The notes: generated by a model not told the origin, from the sequence alone. A DNA stretch of 64,000 bases from Flammeovirga yaeyamensis (GCF_018736045.1 NZ_CP076132.1:3023501-3087500), one strand, 5' to 3'. Positions 33,325 to 43,518 are shown, numbered from the stretch's first letter. Numbers and translations: made by a program.

Positions 33325-34440
33325 TTAAAAAGCTTCATTAACTCCAAAATAAACACCTGTACCAAGATCTCTATTGACACCTACATCCAAACGGATAAGG
33401 GTGTCATTTTTCTTTAAGAACTTGTATCGGATTCCGCCTCCACCTGAAAATTTAAGCCCATTGAATAAATCCAATACAGTAGGACCTACTTCTCCAAAGG
33501 CACAAAAGGCATTTATTCTCCAACGTTGATGTATTTTATACCTCATTTCTACTTGGCAAGTATACAATTGATCATCAATATATCTACCTCTAAAGTATCC
33601 TCTCATACGATCGCCCCCACCTAACCAAGATTGATGTTGAAAAGGAACGTCTCCATAAGAATTCTCTAAATAGGCTCGTGTGGCTAAAGTCATTTTATCA
33701 CTAAGTGCAAAATATTTTCTTAGATCAATGATATATTTATTAAATGAATAGGTACTACCTAAAACTCTACTGGCAAACCATGTATTCATCTGAAAATAGT
33801 TGCCTGTGTTTGGAGAAAAAATATTATCTCTATCATCAAAATTAAAGATAAATCCAAGTCCACTTATTTGGGCGCCTTCACTTCCTGGAATAGAATCGCT
33901 ATCCATCATTCCTCCCTCTTGTTTTTCTAAAAAAGTATCTCTCTGAAAACGGTATTGTACTCCAAAGTTAAGATCAGATTCAGGTAAACGCTTAAGAATA
34001 TCCGCTCGAATCATCACCGTACTCATATTGTACTCTTCTTTATCAGATTCTTTGGCATCGGGACCTATTCCCCAAAAAGAGTTGGGAAAGATTTTATATT
34101 TAAATGCGGCATCAAAGTAATAGTTTCCTTCTTTAAAAAAGAGTTTAGGATTCACATCTATGATAAACTGATTTTCTGCAGTGTAAATCGCATCAATCAT
34201 CATAGAACTTTGCCTTAAATTGAATTTATTGATCTTATCAAGATAAAAAAACTGAAGTCCTCCACCTATACCAAAACTTGTTTCTGGAGTATAGAAAATG
34301 ATAGGTAAACCAATAATTTGAGTCGATTTACTGATCCTCATTGTATCTGTTTCTATCAAAGCATTTTCTTTAGTGTTCTGCCCTAATAAAGTAATAGAAA
34401 AGAACATTATACTGATGAATGTGATTAATTTAATTTTCAT
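33325..34440 (-). CDS. BamA/TamA-type surface antigen barrel protein
   Basis: The 371-residue protein has a signal peptide (FISIMFFSITLLGQN) and a barrel resembling the bacterial surface antigen (Omp85 C-terminal) domain. Features include SFGIGGGLQFFYLDK, NFDDRDNIFSPNTGNYFQ and a WLGGGDRMRGYFRGRYID block that resembles the conserved VRGY/F-type loop. No POTRA domains precede it, so it is not BamA itself. Its ATG overlaps the upstream stop by one base (TAATG), showing translational coupling with the 224-residue barrel gene. Confidence 0.85.
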   Translation of the reverse strand: MKIKLITFISIMFFSITLLGQNTKENALIETDTMRISKSTQIIGLPIIFYTPETSFGIGGGLQFFYLDKINKFNLRQSSMMIDAIYTAENQFIIDVNPKLFFKEGNYYFDAAFKYKIFPNSFWGIGPDAKESDKEEYNMSTVMIRADILKRLPESDLNFGVQYRFQRDTFLEKQEGGMMDSDSIPGSEGAQISGLGFIFNFDDRDNIFSPNTGNYFQMNTWFASRVLGSTYSFNKYIIDLRKYFALSDKMTLATRAYLENSYGDVPFQHQSWLGGGDRMRGYFRGRYIDDQLYTCQVEMRYKIHQRWRINAFCAFGEVGPTVLDLFNGLKFSGGGGIRYKFLKKNDTLIRLDVGVNRDLGTGVYFGVNEAF

Positions 34441-35114
34441 TAGTTCTTTCTATCGTGTAATAAAATAACAAATCCAACCCTAAATGAGACATGTAATTCT
34501 GTATATTCGGAATGCTCTACGGTATTTAAAATCTTGTCAGTATTTTCCCCTGAAAGCCTATAAATATTGTAATTTAAGCCTATATCGATACCAAAATGTT
34601 GTTTTACTAAATAAGTAAATCCTACTCCTAAACCACCTCCAAAAATATTTCCTTCAAAAGACTGATTAATTGGAGTTGGTTGTTGTAAATAGCTAGACTC
34701 AACAAAATTTCTACCGTAAGTTAATAAAGCCTCAGGGTATATTCCTCCATTAGACATTTTTGTCAAATACCTTCTAAAAACGACACTCATTTTAAAATAT
34801 TCTTGATTCGTCGCAATTAGATTGTCAATACTTTTTTTATTCATTTCTAATCTACCGCCAAGACTAAAATTATCTCTTAAAAAGAAATGGGCATCGGTCT
34901 TTAAATCAAAGCCAGTCTGCACTCCTTGAACGGGTGATTTTAGATCTTGATCATAAAAATTTATGGCATCTGTGGAAGATGATAAAGACAACAAAACCCT
35001 CCCTTTCTTAAAAGATGTCCCTAACGAATCTTGAGCAAAGTTATCATGGGGAAATAAAAGAATAACTAAGCTGAAAAGGGAAATAAATTTAGAAGCTGAA
35101 TATGCTTTACTCAC
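34440..35114 (-). CDS. Outer-membrane beta-barrel protein (porin-family-like)
   Basis: The 224-residue protein has a signal peptide (FISLFSLVILLFPHDNFAQD) and about eight predicted amphipathic strands (VLLSLSSSTDAINFY, FSLGGRLEMNKKS, FGGGLGVGFTYLV, IGLNYNIYRLSG). This is the pattern of small OmpW/porin-like barrels. It is the first gene of a two-gene operon with the surface-antigen barrel gene, sharing the TAATG stop-start overlap. The two products may work together, but the sequence does not show how. Confidence 0.75.
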   Translation of the reverse strand: MSKAYSASKFISLFSLVILLFPHDNFAQDSLGTSFKKGRVLLSLSSSTDAINFYDQDLKSPVQGVQTGFDLKTDAHFFLRDNFSLGGRLEMNKKSIDNLIATNQEYFKMSVVFRRYLTKMSNGGIYPEALLTYGRNFVESSYLQQPTPINQSFEGNIFGGGLGVGFTYLVKQHFGIDIGLNYNIYRLSGENTDKILNTVEHSEYTELHVSFRVGFVILLHDRKN

Positions 35115-35236
35115 TATTTAATTTGATTTTAGAATTTTTTTAAAAAAAATCTCCTACAAATATAAGAAAATGCCTCTTCTAATAGTTATAGTTGTATAGT
35201 TATAAATACGTTTCTATTGCAGAGCTTAAATAAAGC

Positions 35237-37264
35237 ATGATAAATTTTAATAATAGTGTACTCAATCTCACAACATTCCTATTATTATTAACTCAGTTTA
35301 CTGTTTTTAGTCAAGATATAGATCAACTAAAAAAACAAGCAAAGTTTAATAATGATGCCGAAAGTTATTATCAACTTGGGTTGATATATCAAAAAGGTGA
35401 GATTGAAAAAGTAAACATGAAGAAAGCATCCGCTAATTATGAGAAAGCGGCTATTCTTGGTCATGTAGATGCTTCCTTGGCCCTAGCTAAAATTAAAAAA
35501 GAAAAAGAAGATTATGGGACCACAGTTAAATTACTCAAAATCGCTTCAGATGGAAAATCAAAAGAAGCAAGTATTGAATTAGGTAACCTTTATGAAGAAG
35601 GAAAATATGTAACCAAAGATAAAAACTCAGCCATTTTTTATTATCTGAGAGCCTGGAAAGAAGGCGATGAATCTGTAAAAGCTAAACTTGAAGAATTAAA
35701 ACTAGAAAACTACAACCAAAAAGACAGTGATGTAAACTACCAAGAATATATGAGCCAAAATGGTTCTTCAGCATCAGACTATTTTCTTGGTATGACTTAC
35801 CTAAATGGTAAAGAAGTTCCTAAAGATTTAAATAAAAGTTTCTCGTATTTCAAAAAGGCTGCAGACAATGGTCATGCAAAAGCCGCTTACGAAGTCGGGT
35901 TATTTTATAAAGAAGGATTGGCAGGAACCAAAGATTCGAAATTAGCCTGTACCTATTTTCTTAAAGCAGCCAATGAAGGAATTCGTGAAGCTGATTTAAT
36001 ACTTAGAGAAATGGACCCTACCACTTTAATGGATTCCGAGAATATGGATTTCTTAAAGTATCAAGCAATATCTCTTAATAAGGCTGAGGCTCAATTTAAG
36101 TTATTTGATATTTATACTAAGGAGAAGAATTATAAAAAAGCATTGGAAATGTGTCAGCGTGCTGCCTTACAGGATTTCCAACCTGCTATGTTAGAACTTT
36201 CTGATATGTATGAAGAAGGAAAGCCTCCTGTTCGCAAAAGTCTAAATTCTGCTTTTAAGTGGAGAAGACAAGCTGCTTATGTTGGTTCAGATACAGCAGA
36301 ATATTTATTGGGTAAGATGTATCATGAAGGTCTTGGTGTTCAGAAAAGTGAGGAAAGAGCCGTAAAGTGGTATATAAAAGCTGCCAATCACGGTATTGCA
36401 TCAGCTGCTGTAGCACTTGAAAAAATCAATGTAGCTCAATATTTGGATGCATCTGATCTTGAATATGCAACATATCGTGCCAATCAAGGAGATTCAGAAG
36501 CTCAGCTTATGCTCGGAAAATATTATTACAATGATAATAAAGCAACGGCAATCGCTTGGTTAAACAAGGCAAGTGATCAGCAATTGGCCGAAGCTGAACT
36601 TTATCTTGGAGATATTTATAAGGATGGTAAATGTCAGACTATAGCAGATCCTCAAAAAGCGGAAGAACATTATAAGAAAGCTTTATCATTGGGTAGTTCT
36701 GAAGCCAATCTTCGTATGGCTTTATTGTATTCTGAGCATCAACAGTTAAATGAAAAAACGTTGACGGCTAGAGGAGCAAATAGTGAAAGACAAGCCATGC
36801 AATACGCCAATGCTTACATGGTCTCTTCCACTCTTCCTACAAAAAATAATACAACTCCAGATCCTTCTGCTTATTTATTGATGGGTGACATCCATAATAA
36901 CAATAACAAAAAAGTACAAGCGATTAAGCAATATGATTTATACATTAAATCTTTTGATGAGATAGACGGTAATCACCAAGAACTGATCACTGTTTTTAAT
37001 AAACAGGCCAATGCTTATGCAAACATTGGCGAACTTAATAGTGCCTTATTACAAATTGATATTGCACTTGCAAAAGCTGACGATTTCAGTCAAACTAAAG
37101 GGTTCAAAGAAAATTATTCTCAAATAAAAGCAGAGTTGTTCTACACACAAGCCAAGCTATTATTTGATAAAGGAGATAAATACAAAGCTTGTAATGTTTT
37201 TCAGAAAGCAAAAGCCTTAGGTGTTGATATTGAGAAAAAATATGAAGATCTTTGTTTAAACTAA
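35237..37264 (+). CDS. Secreted Sel1-like repeat protein
   Basis: The 675-residue protein starts with a signal peptide (TTFLLLLTQFTVFSQD) and then carries about ten or more Sel1-like/TPR solenoid repeats. Characteristic repeats are YYQLGLIYQKGE, ASIELGNLYEEGKYV, AKAAYEVGLFYKEGLAGTKD and AEYLLGKMYHEGLGVQKSEE. It probably forms a periplasmic protein-binding scaffold. The C-terminal ~150 residues have ordinary TPR-like helices. It is monocistronic and ends in a strong terminator. Confidence 0.88.
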   Translation: MINFNNSVLNLTTFLLLLTQFTVFSQDIDQLKKQAKFNNDAESYYQLGLIYQKGEIEKVNMKKASANYEKAAILGHVDASLALAKIKKEKEDYGTTVKLLKIASDGKSKEASIELGNLYEEGKYVTKDKNSAIFYYLRAWKEGDESVKAKLEELKLENYNQKDSDVNYQEYMSQNGSSASDYFLGMTYLNGKEVPKDLNKSFSYFKKAADNGHAKAAYEVGLFYKEGLAGTKDSKLACTYFLKAANEGIREADLILREMDPTTLMDSENMDFLKYQAISLNKAEAQFKLFDIYTKEKNYKKALEMCQRAALQDFQPAMLELSDMYEEGKPPVRKSLNSAFKWRRQAAYVGSDTAEYLLGKMYHEGLGVQKSEERAVKWYIKAANHGIASAAVALEKINVAQYLDASDLEYATYRANQGDSEAQLMLGKYYYNDNKATAIAWLNKASDQQLAEAELYLGDIYKDGKCQTIADPQKAEEHYKKALSLGSSEANLRMALLYSEHQQLNEKTLTARGANSERQAMQYANAYMVSSTLPTKNNTTPDPSAYLLMGDIHNNNNKKVQAIKQYDLYIKSFDEIDGNHQELITVFNKQANAYANIGELNSALLQIDIALAKADDFSQTKGFKENYSQIKAELFYTQAKLLFDKGDKYKACNVFQKAKALGVDIEKKYEDLCLN

Positions 37265-37397
37265 AGATCGGAATTATACTACAGTCAGTTTTACTTCAGG
37301 CTTGATTTATAAATAGATAAAATAATTTTTTAATGATATATCGTTAAGTGAAAAAATTAAATGTATTAATACTCATTGTATGACTACAAATTTTTTC

Positions 37398-37439
37398 ATC
37401 CCAATCACAATTATTCTATTGAGATTGGGATTTTTTATT
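37398..37439 (+). terminator. Terminator of the Sel1-repeat gene
   Basis: ATCCCAATC (37398-37406) pairs with GATTGGGAT (37423-37431), extended by CAAT/ATTG inside the loop, and is followed by a T-run. The T-run touches the end of the convergent serpin gene. Confidence 0.85.
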
Positions 37440-38577
37440 TCCCAAGAAATGTACCCATAAAGAGATATGCATCCGTAGCTTTTTCTCTGATGATGAAAAT
37501 AAAAGGTCTATTAAAATAATATTCTTGTTTTTCTGGCTGTATTGCTGAACGACTTACTGCAACAGAGGTAACAGCTGCGGCTTCAGTCCCCCACTCATTA
37601 AACTCTAATACTGTTTTATGCATCACTTTTGAAACAAATAAATAATCTGTTTCATTTTTAATTAATGCTGAAAAATCAGACTGTCCGGGTAAAAAGACTC
37701 TTTCAATTCCACATTTTTTTAAAGCAGGAATTAAATCATTGGAAAATGACATTTTGACTTTAGGCATTTTAAAATAAACCTCTTCTTCGGTCATCAGTTT
37801 CTGATATTCTTTTACTTTTTTCTTTGATATATCCGAAGACATGAATGAATCAATACTTTCCTTTGTTGGCATGATAAGCAATAATTCCGTCTTATTATCA
37901 TCAAATTCCAAAGAGGCCACTTTTAAACTATCTGTACTGTAGCACTTAATTTTTCTGTTTAAATCAAATAAATAATCCAACTCTTTGATTTCCCCACTAG
38001 GTAAATTGAAATCTCCTTTCTTAGTATCTTTTTCTTGAAACTGTTTCTTCCATGGGGTTTTCATCAAAATTGTATTGATAAGAAGCATTCTATCATCTTT
38101 TTCAATACTAGAAACTATTTCTTTGATTTTCCCTTCCGTCTTTTCGTTTACATAATTGTTGATATTGTTTTTTACTAGATTCGCATTAGAAAAGGACATC
38201 GACTTTATATATAAATCAAAATAAGTCTGTAATTCTTTCTTAGTGTTTGATTTAACAGTATAACTTTTATCTAACCATAAAGCGTTATGAACTGAATAGA
38301 AAGTAGAATTAAAGGTGATTTTATTCCTCAACATACTATTAAACTTCACATATTCTTCTGCTTTCTTTACTCCAAGTTGTTGGTTTATTTCAGTTTGTGC
38401 CCCTTCATCGACACATAGATCCAACATACCTAATGCCGAATTAATACTAAAATTAGAGATCAAAGTGTTCTTTTGGGGACTATAAACTTCTCTAAATAAG
38501 TCAAATTCATTTTGAGAGAAACCGTTAAAAAATGTACTAAGGCTAATAATTAATGTGAGTTGAAAGTATTTTAGCAT
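37435..38577 (-). CDS. Secreted serpin-family protease inhibitor
   Basis: The protein has 380 residues from ATG 38577, a standard serpin length plus a signal peptide (LTLIISLSTFFNGFSQ). Serpin landmarks are FSINSALGMLDL near the N-terminus, the hinge EWGTEAAAVTS of the reactive-centre loop, and the C-terminal FNRPFIFIIREKATDAYLFMG. The small-residue hinge (EAAAVTS) is that of inhibitory serpins. The scissile bond falls near AIQPEKQ, with P1 probably Gln or a neighbour. It is probably periplasmic, surface or secreted, trapping serine or cysteine proteases. It is monocistronic with no protease gene next to it. Confidence 0.93.
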   Translation of the reverse strand: MLKYFQLTLIISLSTFFNGFSQNEFDLFREVYSPQKNTLISNFSINSALGMLDLCVDEGAQTEINQQLGVKKAEEYVKFNSMLRNKITFNSTFYSVHNALWLDKSYTVKSNTKKELQTYFDLYIKSMSFSNANLVKNNINNYVNEKTEGKIKEIVSSIEKDDRMLLINTILMKTPWKKQFQEKDTKKGDFNLPSGEIKELDYLFDLNRKIKCYSTDSLKVASLEFDDNKTELLLIMPTKESIDSFMSSDISKKKVKEYQKLMTEEEVYFKMPKVKMSFSNDLIPALKKCGIERVFLPGQSDFSALIKNETDYLFVSKVMHKTVLEFNEWGTEAAAVTSVAVSRSAIQPEKQEYYFNRPFIFIIREKATDAYLFMGTFLGK

Positions 38578-38672
38578 ATCAGTTTTAAAAAATACCAATT
38601 GTTACGAATAAAACAACTAGTGTTATTTTTGTCAATTTAATATAATAATATGGAGTAGTACAAAAATCTCTC

Positions 38673-38680
38673 TACTTTTG
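38673..38680 (+). promoter_or_regulatory. Predicted -7 promoter motif of lysA
   Basis: TACTTTTG matches TAnnTTTG and lies 39 bases before the lysA ATG. Confidence 0.55.
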
Positions 38681-38718
38681 TCAAATAGAAAAATTATCAC
38701 ATACAATAATTTCCAAAG

Positions 38719-39999
38719 ATGGAATTAAAAAATTCAACATATACCATTCAGGGCGTACCTGTAACAGATATTGCAGAACAGTTTCAAACACCTGTTTATG
38801 TTTATGATGCAGATAAAATCATCAACCAGATTCAAACACTTAGAGGTGCTTTTTCTGGTGTAAATTTACGCATTAAATACGCTATGAAATCTTTATCTAA
38901 TTTAAGTATTCTTAAATTGGTAAAGGAATATGGTGTGGATTTGGATTGTGTATCGATTCAAGAAGTTTTGCTAGGTATTGAAGCTGGCTTCCCTAAAGAG
39001 AGAATATTATTTACTCCTAACTCTGTTTCATTCGAAGAGATTCAAGAAGCAGTTGAGTTGGGTGTAGTAATCAATATAGATAATATCGCAGTTTTAGAAC
39101 ACTTTGGTGATGTTTACCAAGATACAGTTCCTTGTGCGATTCGTATCAACCCGCATATTACTGCCGGCGGAAATGCGAAAATCCAAGTAGGTCATATCGG
39201 ATCTAAATTTGGTATTTCCATCTTCCAAATGTCGCATGTAAAGAAAGTGGTCGAAAGCCATAACATCAACGTTGTAGGTCTTCATATGCACTCAGGATCT
39301 GATATTTTGGATTCAGAAGTATTCTTGATGGCTGCCAACGTAATGTTCGATTGTGCAAAAGACTTCCCTAACCTACAGTTTATCGATATGGGTTCTGGAT
39401 TTAAAGTAGCCTACAAAGAGGGTGATATTGTAACTAATATCCCTGAATTGGGTAAAAAGATGTCAGCTGCTTTCCAAGAATTCTGTAAAAACTACGGCCG
39501 TGAACTTGAATTATGGTTTGAGCCTGGTAAATATTTAGTTTCTGAGTCAGGTCATTTATTGACTAAAGTGAATGTATTAAAACACTCTCCTGCTGCAGTA
39601 TTTGCAGGGGTTGATTCAGGATTGAACCACTTGATCCGTCCAATGATGTACGATGCTTACCATCACATTTTAAATGTATCAAACCCGTCTGCTCCAAAAA
39701 GAGTTTATGATGTTGTTGGATACATTTGTGAAACAGATACTTTTGGATACGATCGTAAAATCAGTGAAATTAAAGTAGGCGATATCTTATCTATCGAAAA
39801 CGCTGGGGCTTATTCTTATAGCATGGCTTCGAACTACAACTCACGTTTTAGACCTGCTGAGGTATTAGTTTATAATGGCCAACCTCATTTAATTAGAGAA
39901 AGAGAAACACTTCAAGACCTTATTAGAGGTCAAAAAGATATCTTTTCTGACATCGAAATTAATGTAAAATCTTCTGAGGAAGAGAAAGCAGCAAAATAG
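38719..39999 (+). CDS. lysA: Diaminopimelate decarboxylase
   Basis: This PLP enzyme decarboxylates meso-diaminopimelate to lysine in the cytosol. It has 426 residues and the alanine-racemase-like fold type III. The PLP lysine is K57 in IKYAMKSLS, HMHSGSDI is the His-Ser-Gly block, and FEPGKYLVSESG binds the PLP phosphate. The catalytic Cys region is GYICETDTFGYD, followed by NAGAYSYSMASNYN. It is monocistronic between its own promoter and a tetraloop terminator. Confidence 0.96.
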   Translation: MELKNSTYTIQGVPVTDIAEQFQTPVYVYDADKIINQIQTLRGAFSGVNLRIKYAMKSLSNLSILKLVKEYGVDLDCVSIQEVLLGIEAGFPKERILFTPNSVSFEEIQEAVELGVVINIDNIAVLEHFGDVYQDTVPCAIRINPHITAGGNAKIQVGHIGSKFGISIFQMSHVKKVVESHNINVVGLHMHSGSDILDSEVFLMAANVMFDCAKDFPNLQFIDMGSGFKVAYKEGDIVTNIPELGKKMSAAFQEFCKNYGRELELWFEPGKYLVSESGHLLTKVNVLKHSPAAVFAGVDSGLNHLIRPMMYDAYHHILNVSNPSAPKRVYDVVGYICETDTFGYDRKISEIKVGDILSIENAGAYSYSMASNYNSRFRPAEVLVYNGQPHLIRERETLQDLIRGQKDIFSDIEINVKSSEEEKAAK

Positions 40000-40022
40000 A
40001 TATTAGAAAACATCCCATATAG

Positions 40023-40056
40023 AAAAAGGCTTACTTCGGTATGCCTTTTTTGTTTT
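40023..40056 (+). terminator. lysA terminator with TTCG tetraloop
   Basis: AAAAAGGCTTAC (40023-40034) and GTATGCCTTTTT (40039-40050) pair around a TTCG loop, followed by more Ts. Confidence 0.92.
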
Positions 40057-40083
40057 ATGATGATTTCAATTAAAAAAATTACT

Positions 40084-40101
40084 AGATTCAATCCCCTATT
40101 A
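40084..40101 (+). repeat. 18-bp direct repeat, copy 1 (upstream of the Gre-like gene)
   Basis: AGATTCAATCCCCTATTA occurs here and again at 40601-40618. This copy ends 13 bases before the Gre-like ATG. Confidence 0.8.
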
Positions 40102-40102
40102 T

Positions 40103-40110
40103 TAATTTTG
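40103..40110 (+). promoter_or_regulatory. TAnnTTTG motif directly before the Gre-like gene
   Basis: TAATTTTG matches the -7 consensus but lies only 4 bases before the ATG at 40115. If used, the transcript would be leaderless or start inside the gene. It may be a chance match. Confidence 0.25.
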
Positions 40111-40114
40111 ATGT

Positions 40115-40567
40115 ATGAACAAAGACTTTAAATTAAAACTCAAAGAACATTGCAAAGAAATTGTTGTTCAAAAAATAAAATCTGCTGAAGAAGCGATGAA
40201 CTCTGCTCAAAATTCTGCCAATGCAGAAACGAGAAGTACAGCAGGAGATAAACATGATACAGCCCGTGCGATGGCGCACTTAGAAAAAGAAAAGATGGGT
40301 GAGCAACTTTCACAAAATCTTCAACTTTTAAGGGTGATGGAAGAGTTAAAAGAAACTGATGCAAAAACAGTTGGCCCCGGAAGTTTAGTGGTCACCAATG
40401 TTGGAATGTATTATTTATCTATCAGTTTGGGTCAAGTGAAATTCGAGAATCAAATGGTCTTTGTTATTTCTACTCAATCCCCTATTGGACGATTGTTTGT
40501 TGGAAAATCAAAAGAGGAAGAAGTAATGTTTAATGGTCGAAAATTTATCATTAAAGAGGTCATATAA
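40115..40567 (+). CDS. GreA/GreB-like protein
   Basis: This 150-residue cytosolic protein has an N-terminal helical hairpin (NSAQNSANAETRSTAGDKHDT and a following amphipathic helix). Its C-terminal domain resembles the FKBP-like domain of Gre transcript-cleavage factors (GPGSLVVTNVGMYYLSI, then SPIGRLFVGKSKEEEV). Bacteroidota proteins of this type are often mislabelled '3-oxoacyl-ACP synthase'; nothing here supports that enzyme. It may bind RNA polymerase in the secondary channel like Gre or Gfh factors, but the acidic tip residues are not clearly conserved. It is flanked by two copies of an 18-bp repeat. Confidence 0.7.
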   Translation: MNKDFKLKLKEHCKEIVVQKIKSAEEAMNSAQNSANAETRSTAGDKHDTARAMAHLEKEKMGEQLSQNLQLLRVMEELKETDAKTVGPGSLVVTNVGMYYLSISLGQVKFENQMVFVISTQSPIGRLFVGKSKEEEVMFNGRKFIIKEVI

Positions 40568-40600
40568 TTAACGTTTATTTTTTTCTTTTTTGAAAATCGA

Positions 40601-40618
40601 AGATTCAATCCCCTATTA
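40601..40618 (+). repeat. 18-bp direct repeat, copy 2 (upstream of leuS)
   Basis: This is an identical copy of AGATTCAATCCCCTATTA, 517 bases after copy 1 and 25 bases before the predicted leuS -7 motif. Confidence 0.8.
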
Positions 40619-40642
40619 CATTTATCAAACCGTAATTATTTA

Positions 40643-40723
40643 TATCTTTGCTTGATTTTTTTGTGAGGAAACTCCGGAATTATCATCAAGTAGAATTTTA
40701 TTTTTTAGAATACAACATACAGT
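40643..40723 (+). promoter_or_regulatory. leuS promoter motif and structured leader
   Basis: TATCTTTG (40643-40650) matches TAnnTTTG. The ~70-base leader starts CTTGAT, and the ATCAAG further on is its inverted repeat. A small GAG(GAAA)CTC hairpin lies between them. No T-box core sequence is seen. Confidence 0.45.
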
Positions 40724-43498
40724 ATGTCTGAATTCAACCATATTGATTTTGAGCCGAAATGGCAAAAGTACTGGCAAGACAACAATATCTATAAAGTAGA
40801 TATTGACTCTGATAAGCCAAAATATTACGCATTGGACATGTTCCCGTACCCTTCAGGAGCAGGTCTTCACGTAGGTCACCCTCTAGGATATATCGCATCG
40901 GATATCGTTTCACGTTTTAAAAGGCTGAAAGGATTTAATGTGCTACACCCAATGGGATTTGACTCTTTTGGTCTTCCTGCAGAGCAATATGCGATCGAAA
41001 CTGGTCAGCACCCTGCAATTACAACAGAGTCAAACATCAGTACTTTCAAAAGCCAATTCAACAAAATTGGTAACAGTTACGATTGGGATCGTGAGGTTCA
41101 GACATCATCTCCTGACTACTACAGATGGACACAATGGATTTTCCAACAATTGTTCAACTCTTGGTACGACAAGGATGCTAACAAAGCAAAAGACATTTCT
41201 GAATTAGTAGCTCACTTCGAAGCAAACGGTACTGAAGGTATCAATGCTGAATGTGATGATAACGCTACACAATTCACAGCTGACGAATGGAAATCATTCA
41301 ATGCTAAATCTCAAGCTGAAGTTTTACTTCAGTACCGTTTAACTTTCTTATCTGAAGCGATGGTAAACTGGTGTCCTGCATTGGGTACAGTATTAGCCAA
41401 CGATGAAGTGAAAGATGGTGTTTCTGAAAGAGGTGGACACCCAGTTGAGCGTAAGAAAATGAAACAATGGATGATGCGTATTACAGCTTACGCTGATCGT
41501 CTATTAAATAACTTAGATGGATTGAACTGGTCGGATGCATTGAAAGAAATGCAACGTAACTGGATTGGTAAATCTATCGGATGTGAAATCGACTTTAAAG
41601 TTGTTGATAAAGACATCACATTAACTGCATTTACAACAAGAGTAGATACTACTTTCGGTGTAACTTATGTAGTTCTTGCTCCAGAACATGAGTTAATTCC
41701 TGAATTAACTACTGCTGAGCAAAAAGAAGCAGTAGATGCCTATGTTGAAACTGCTAAAAACAGATCAGAGAGAGAGCGTCAATCGGATGTAAAAACGGTT
41801 TCTGGTGTGTTTACTGGTTCTTATGTAATCAACCCATTAACTGGAGAAAAAACTCCTCTATGGATTGCTGATTATGTATTGGCGGGATACGGAACAGGTG
41901 TTGTAATGGCCGTTCCTTCATCAGATGATCGTGACTTCCGTTTTGCCAATCACTTCGATTTACCAATCGTGAGAGTGATTGAAGGAACTGAAGACATGGA
42001 AGATCCAACTGAAGTCAAAAAAGGTAAAATGATCAACTCTGGTTTCTTGAATGGCTTAGAGTCAGACGAGGCGATCAAAGTTGCTATCGATAAATTAGTA
42101 GAAGCAGGTCAAGGAAAAGCGAAAGTAAACTTCCGTATCCGTGATGCTGTATTCTCACGTCAACGTTATTGGGGTGAGCCAGTTCCAGTATATTTTGATG
42201 AAAACGGTATTCCTCAATTGGTTCCAGACGAGCAACTTCCTTTGGATTTACCAGAAGTAGAGAAATACTTACCTACACCTGAAGGTGATCCTCCATTAGG
42301 AAATGCTAAAGACTGGAAATTTGATGGTAAATTCGGTTACGAATTAACGACAATGCCAGGTTGGGCAGGTTCTTCTTGGTACTTCTTACGTTACATGGAT
42401 CCTCAAAACAAAGAGGCATTTGTATCTAAAGAAGCTGCTGAGTATTGGAATCAAGTGGACTTATACGTTGGTGGTACTGAGCACGCAACTGGTCACTTAT
42501 TGTACTCTAGATTCTGGAACATGTTCTTGTTTGACATGGGCTTCATCAACCATGAAGAGCCATTCCAAAGAATCGTAAACCAAGGTATGATCCAAGGTCG
42601 TTCGAACTTTGTTTACAGAGTAAAAGGTACTAACCAATTCGTATCTCACGGATTGAAAAAAAACTATGATGTTCAACCGTTATATGTTGATGTAAACATC
42701 GTAGAAAATGATGTTTTAGACACTGAGAAATTCAAGCAATGGCGTCAAGATTATGCTAACGCTGAATTTATCTTGGAAGACGGTAAATACATCTGTGGTC
42801 ACGTTGTAGAAAAGATGTCAAAATCGAAATACAATGTGGTGAATCCAGACGTAGTAATTGAGAAATATGGTGCTGACACACTTCGTTTATACGAAATGTT
42901 CTTAGGACCACTTGAGCAATCGAAGCCATGGTCGATGCAAGGTATCGACGGTGTTTGGAAATTCCTTCGTAAGCTATGGAGATTATTCTACAGTGACGCT
43001 GGTGAATTATTAGTGGTTGATGGAAAAGCAACTCCTGAAGAATTGAAAATCTTACACAAGACGATCAAGAAAGCAGGTGAAGATATGGAAAGCTTGAGCT
43101 TGAACACTACAGTTCCTGCTTACATGGTATGTGTTAATGAGTTAGCTGCTGCAAAATGTCATAAGAAAGAGGTATTGGAGCAATTACTAGTGATCCTATC
43201 TCCTTTCGCTCCACACATTGCTGAAGAATTATGGCAAACGGCTTTGGGTAAAACTACCTCGATTGTAACTGAAGAATTCCCATCGTTTGATGCATCGTTG
43301 CTTGTTGAAGCTTCACATACTTACCCTGTATCTATCAACGGTAAGATGAGAGTGAAATTGGATTTACCAATTGATATTTCTCAAGAAGAAGCCAAAGAAG
43401 CCGTATTTGCTAATGAAATAGTTCAAAAATGGATAGAGGATAAACCTATCAAAAAATTCATCTTTGTTCCAAAGAGAATTGTAAACGTGGTGGTTTAA
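40724..43498 (+). CDS. leuS: Leucyl-tRNA synthetase
   Basis: This 924-residue class I synthetase charges tRNA-Leu in the cytosol. The HIGH motif is present as HVGH at residues 49-52 (LHVGHPLGY). The CP1 editing domain (~230-420) has the [12 protein letters not shown] threonine-rich site. The KMSKS loop is at 697-701, and an anticodon-binding helical domain and C-terminal module follow. Two insertions relative to E. coli LeuS are visible (around residues 145-185 and 620-680), which fits Bacteroidota enzymes. It ends in a clear terminator. Confidence 0.97.
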   Translation: MSEFNHIDFEPKWQKYWQDNNIYKVDIDSDKPKYYALDMFPYPSGAGLHVGHPLGYIASDIVSRFKRLKGFNVLHPMGFDSFGLPAEQYAIETGQHPAITTESNISTFKSQFNKIGNSYDWDREVQTSSPDYYRWTQWIFQQLFNSWYDKDANKAKDISELVAHFEANGTEGINAECDDNATQFTADEWKSFNAKSQAEVLLQYRLTFLSEAMVNWCPALGTVLANDEVKDGVSERGGHPVERKKMKQWMMRITAYADRLLNNLDGLNWSDALKEMQRNWIGKSIGCEIDFKVVDKDITLTAFTTRVDTTFGVTYVVLAPEHELIPELTTAEQKEAVDAYVETAKNRSERERQSDVKTVSGVFTGSYVINPLTGEKTPLWIADYVLAGYGTGVVMAVPSSDDRDFRFANHFDLPIVRVIEGTEDMEDPTEVKKGKMINSGFLNGLESDEAIKVAIDKLVEAGQGKAKVNFRIRDAVFSRQRYWGEPVPVYFDENGIPQLVPDEQLPLDLPEVEKYLPTPEGDPPLGNAKDWKFDGKFGYELTTMPGWAGSSWYFLRYMDPQNKEAFVSKEAAEYWNQVDLYVGGTEHATGHLLYSRFWNMFLFDMGFINHEEPFQRIVNQGMIQGRSNFVYRVKGTNQFVSHGLKKNYDVQPLYVDVNIVENDVLDTEKFKQWRQDYANAEFILEDGKYICGHVVEKMSKSKYNVVNPDVVIEKYGADTLRLYEMFLGPLEQSKPWSMQGIDGVWKFLRKLWRLFYSDAGELLVVDGKATPEELKILHKTIKKAGEDMESLSLNTTVPAYMVCVNELAAAKCHKKEVLEQLLVILSPFAPHIAEELWQTALGKTTSIVTEEFPSFDASLLVEASHTYPVSINGKMRVKLDLPIDISQEEAKEAVFANEIVQKWIEDKPIKKFIFVPKRIVNVVV

Positions 43499-43518
43499 TC
43501 ATTTCCTAAATAATATTG

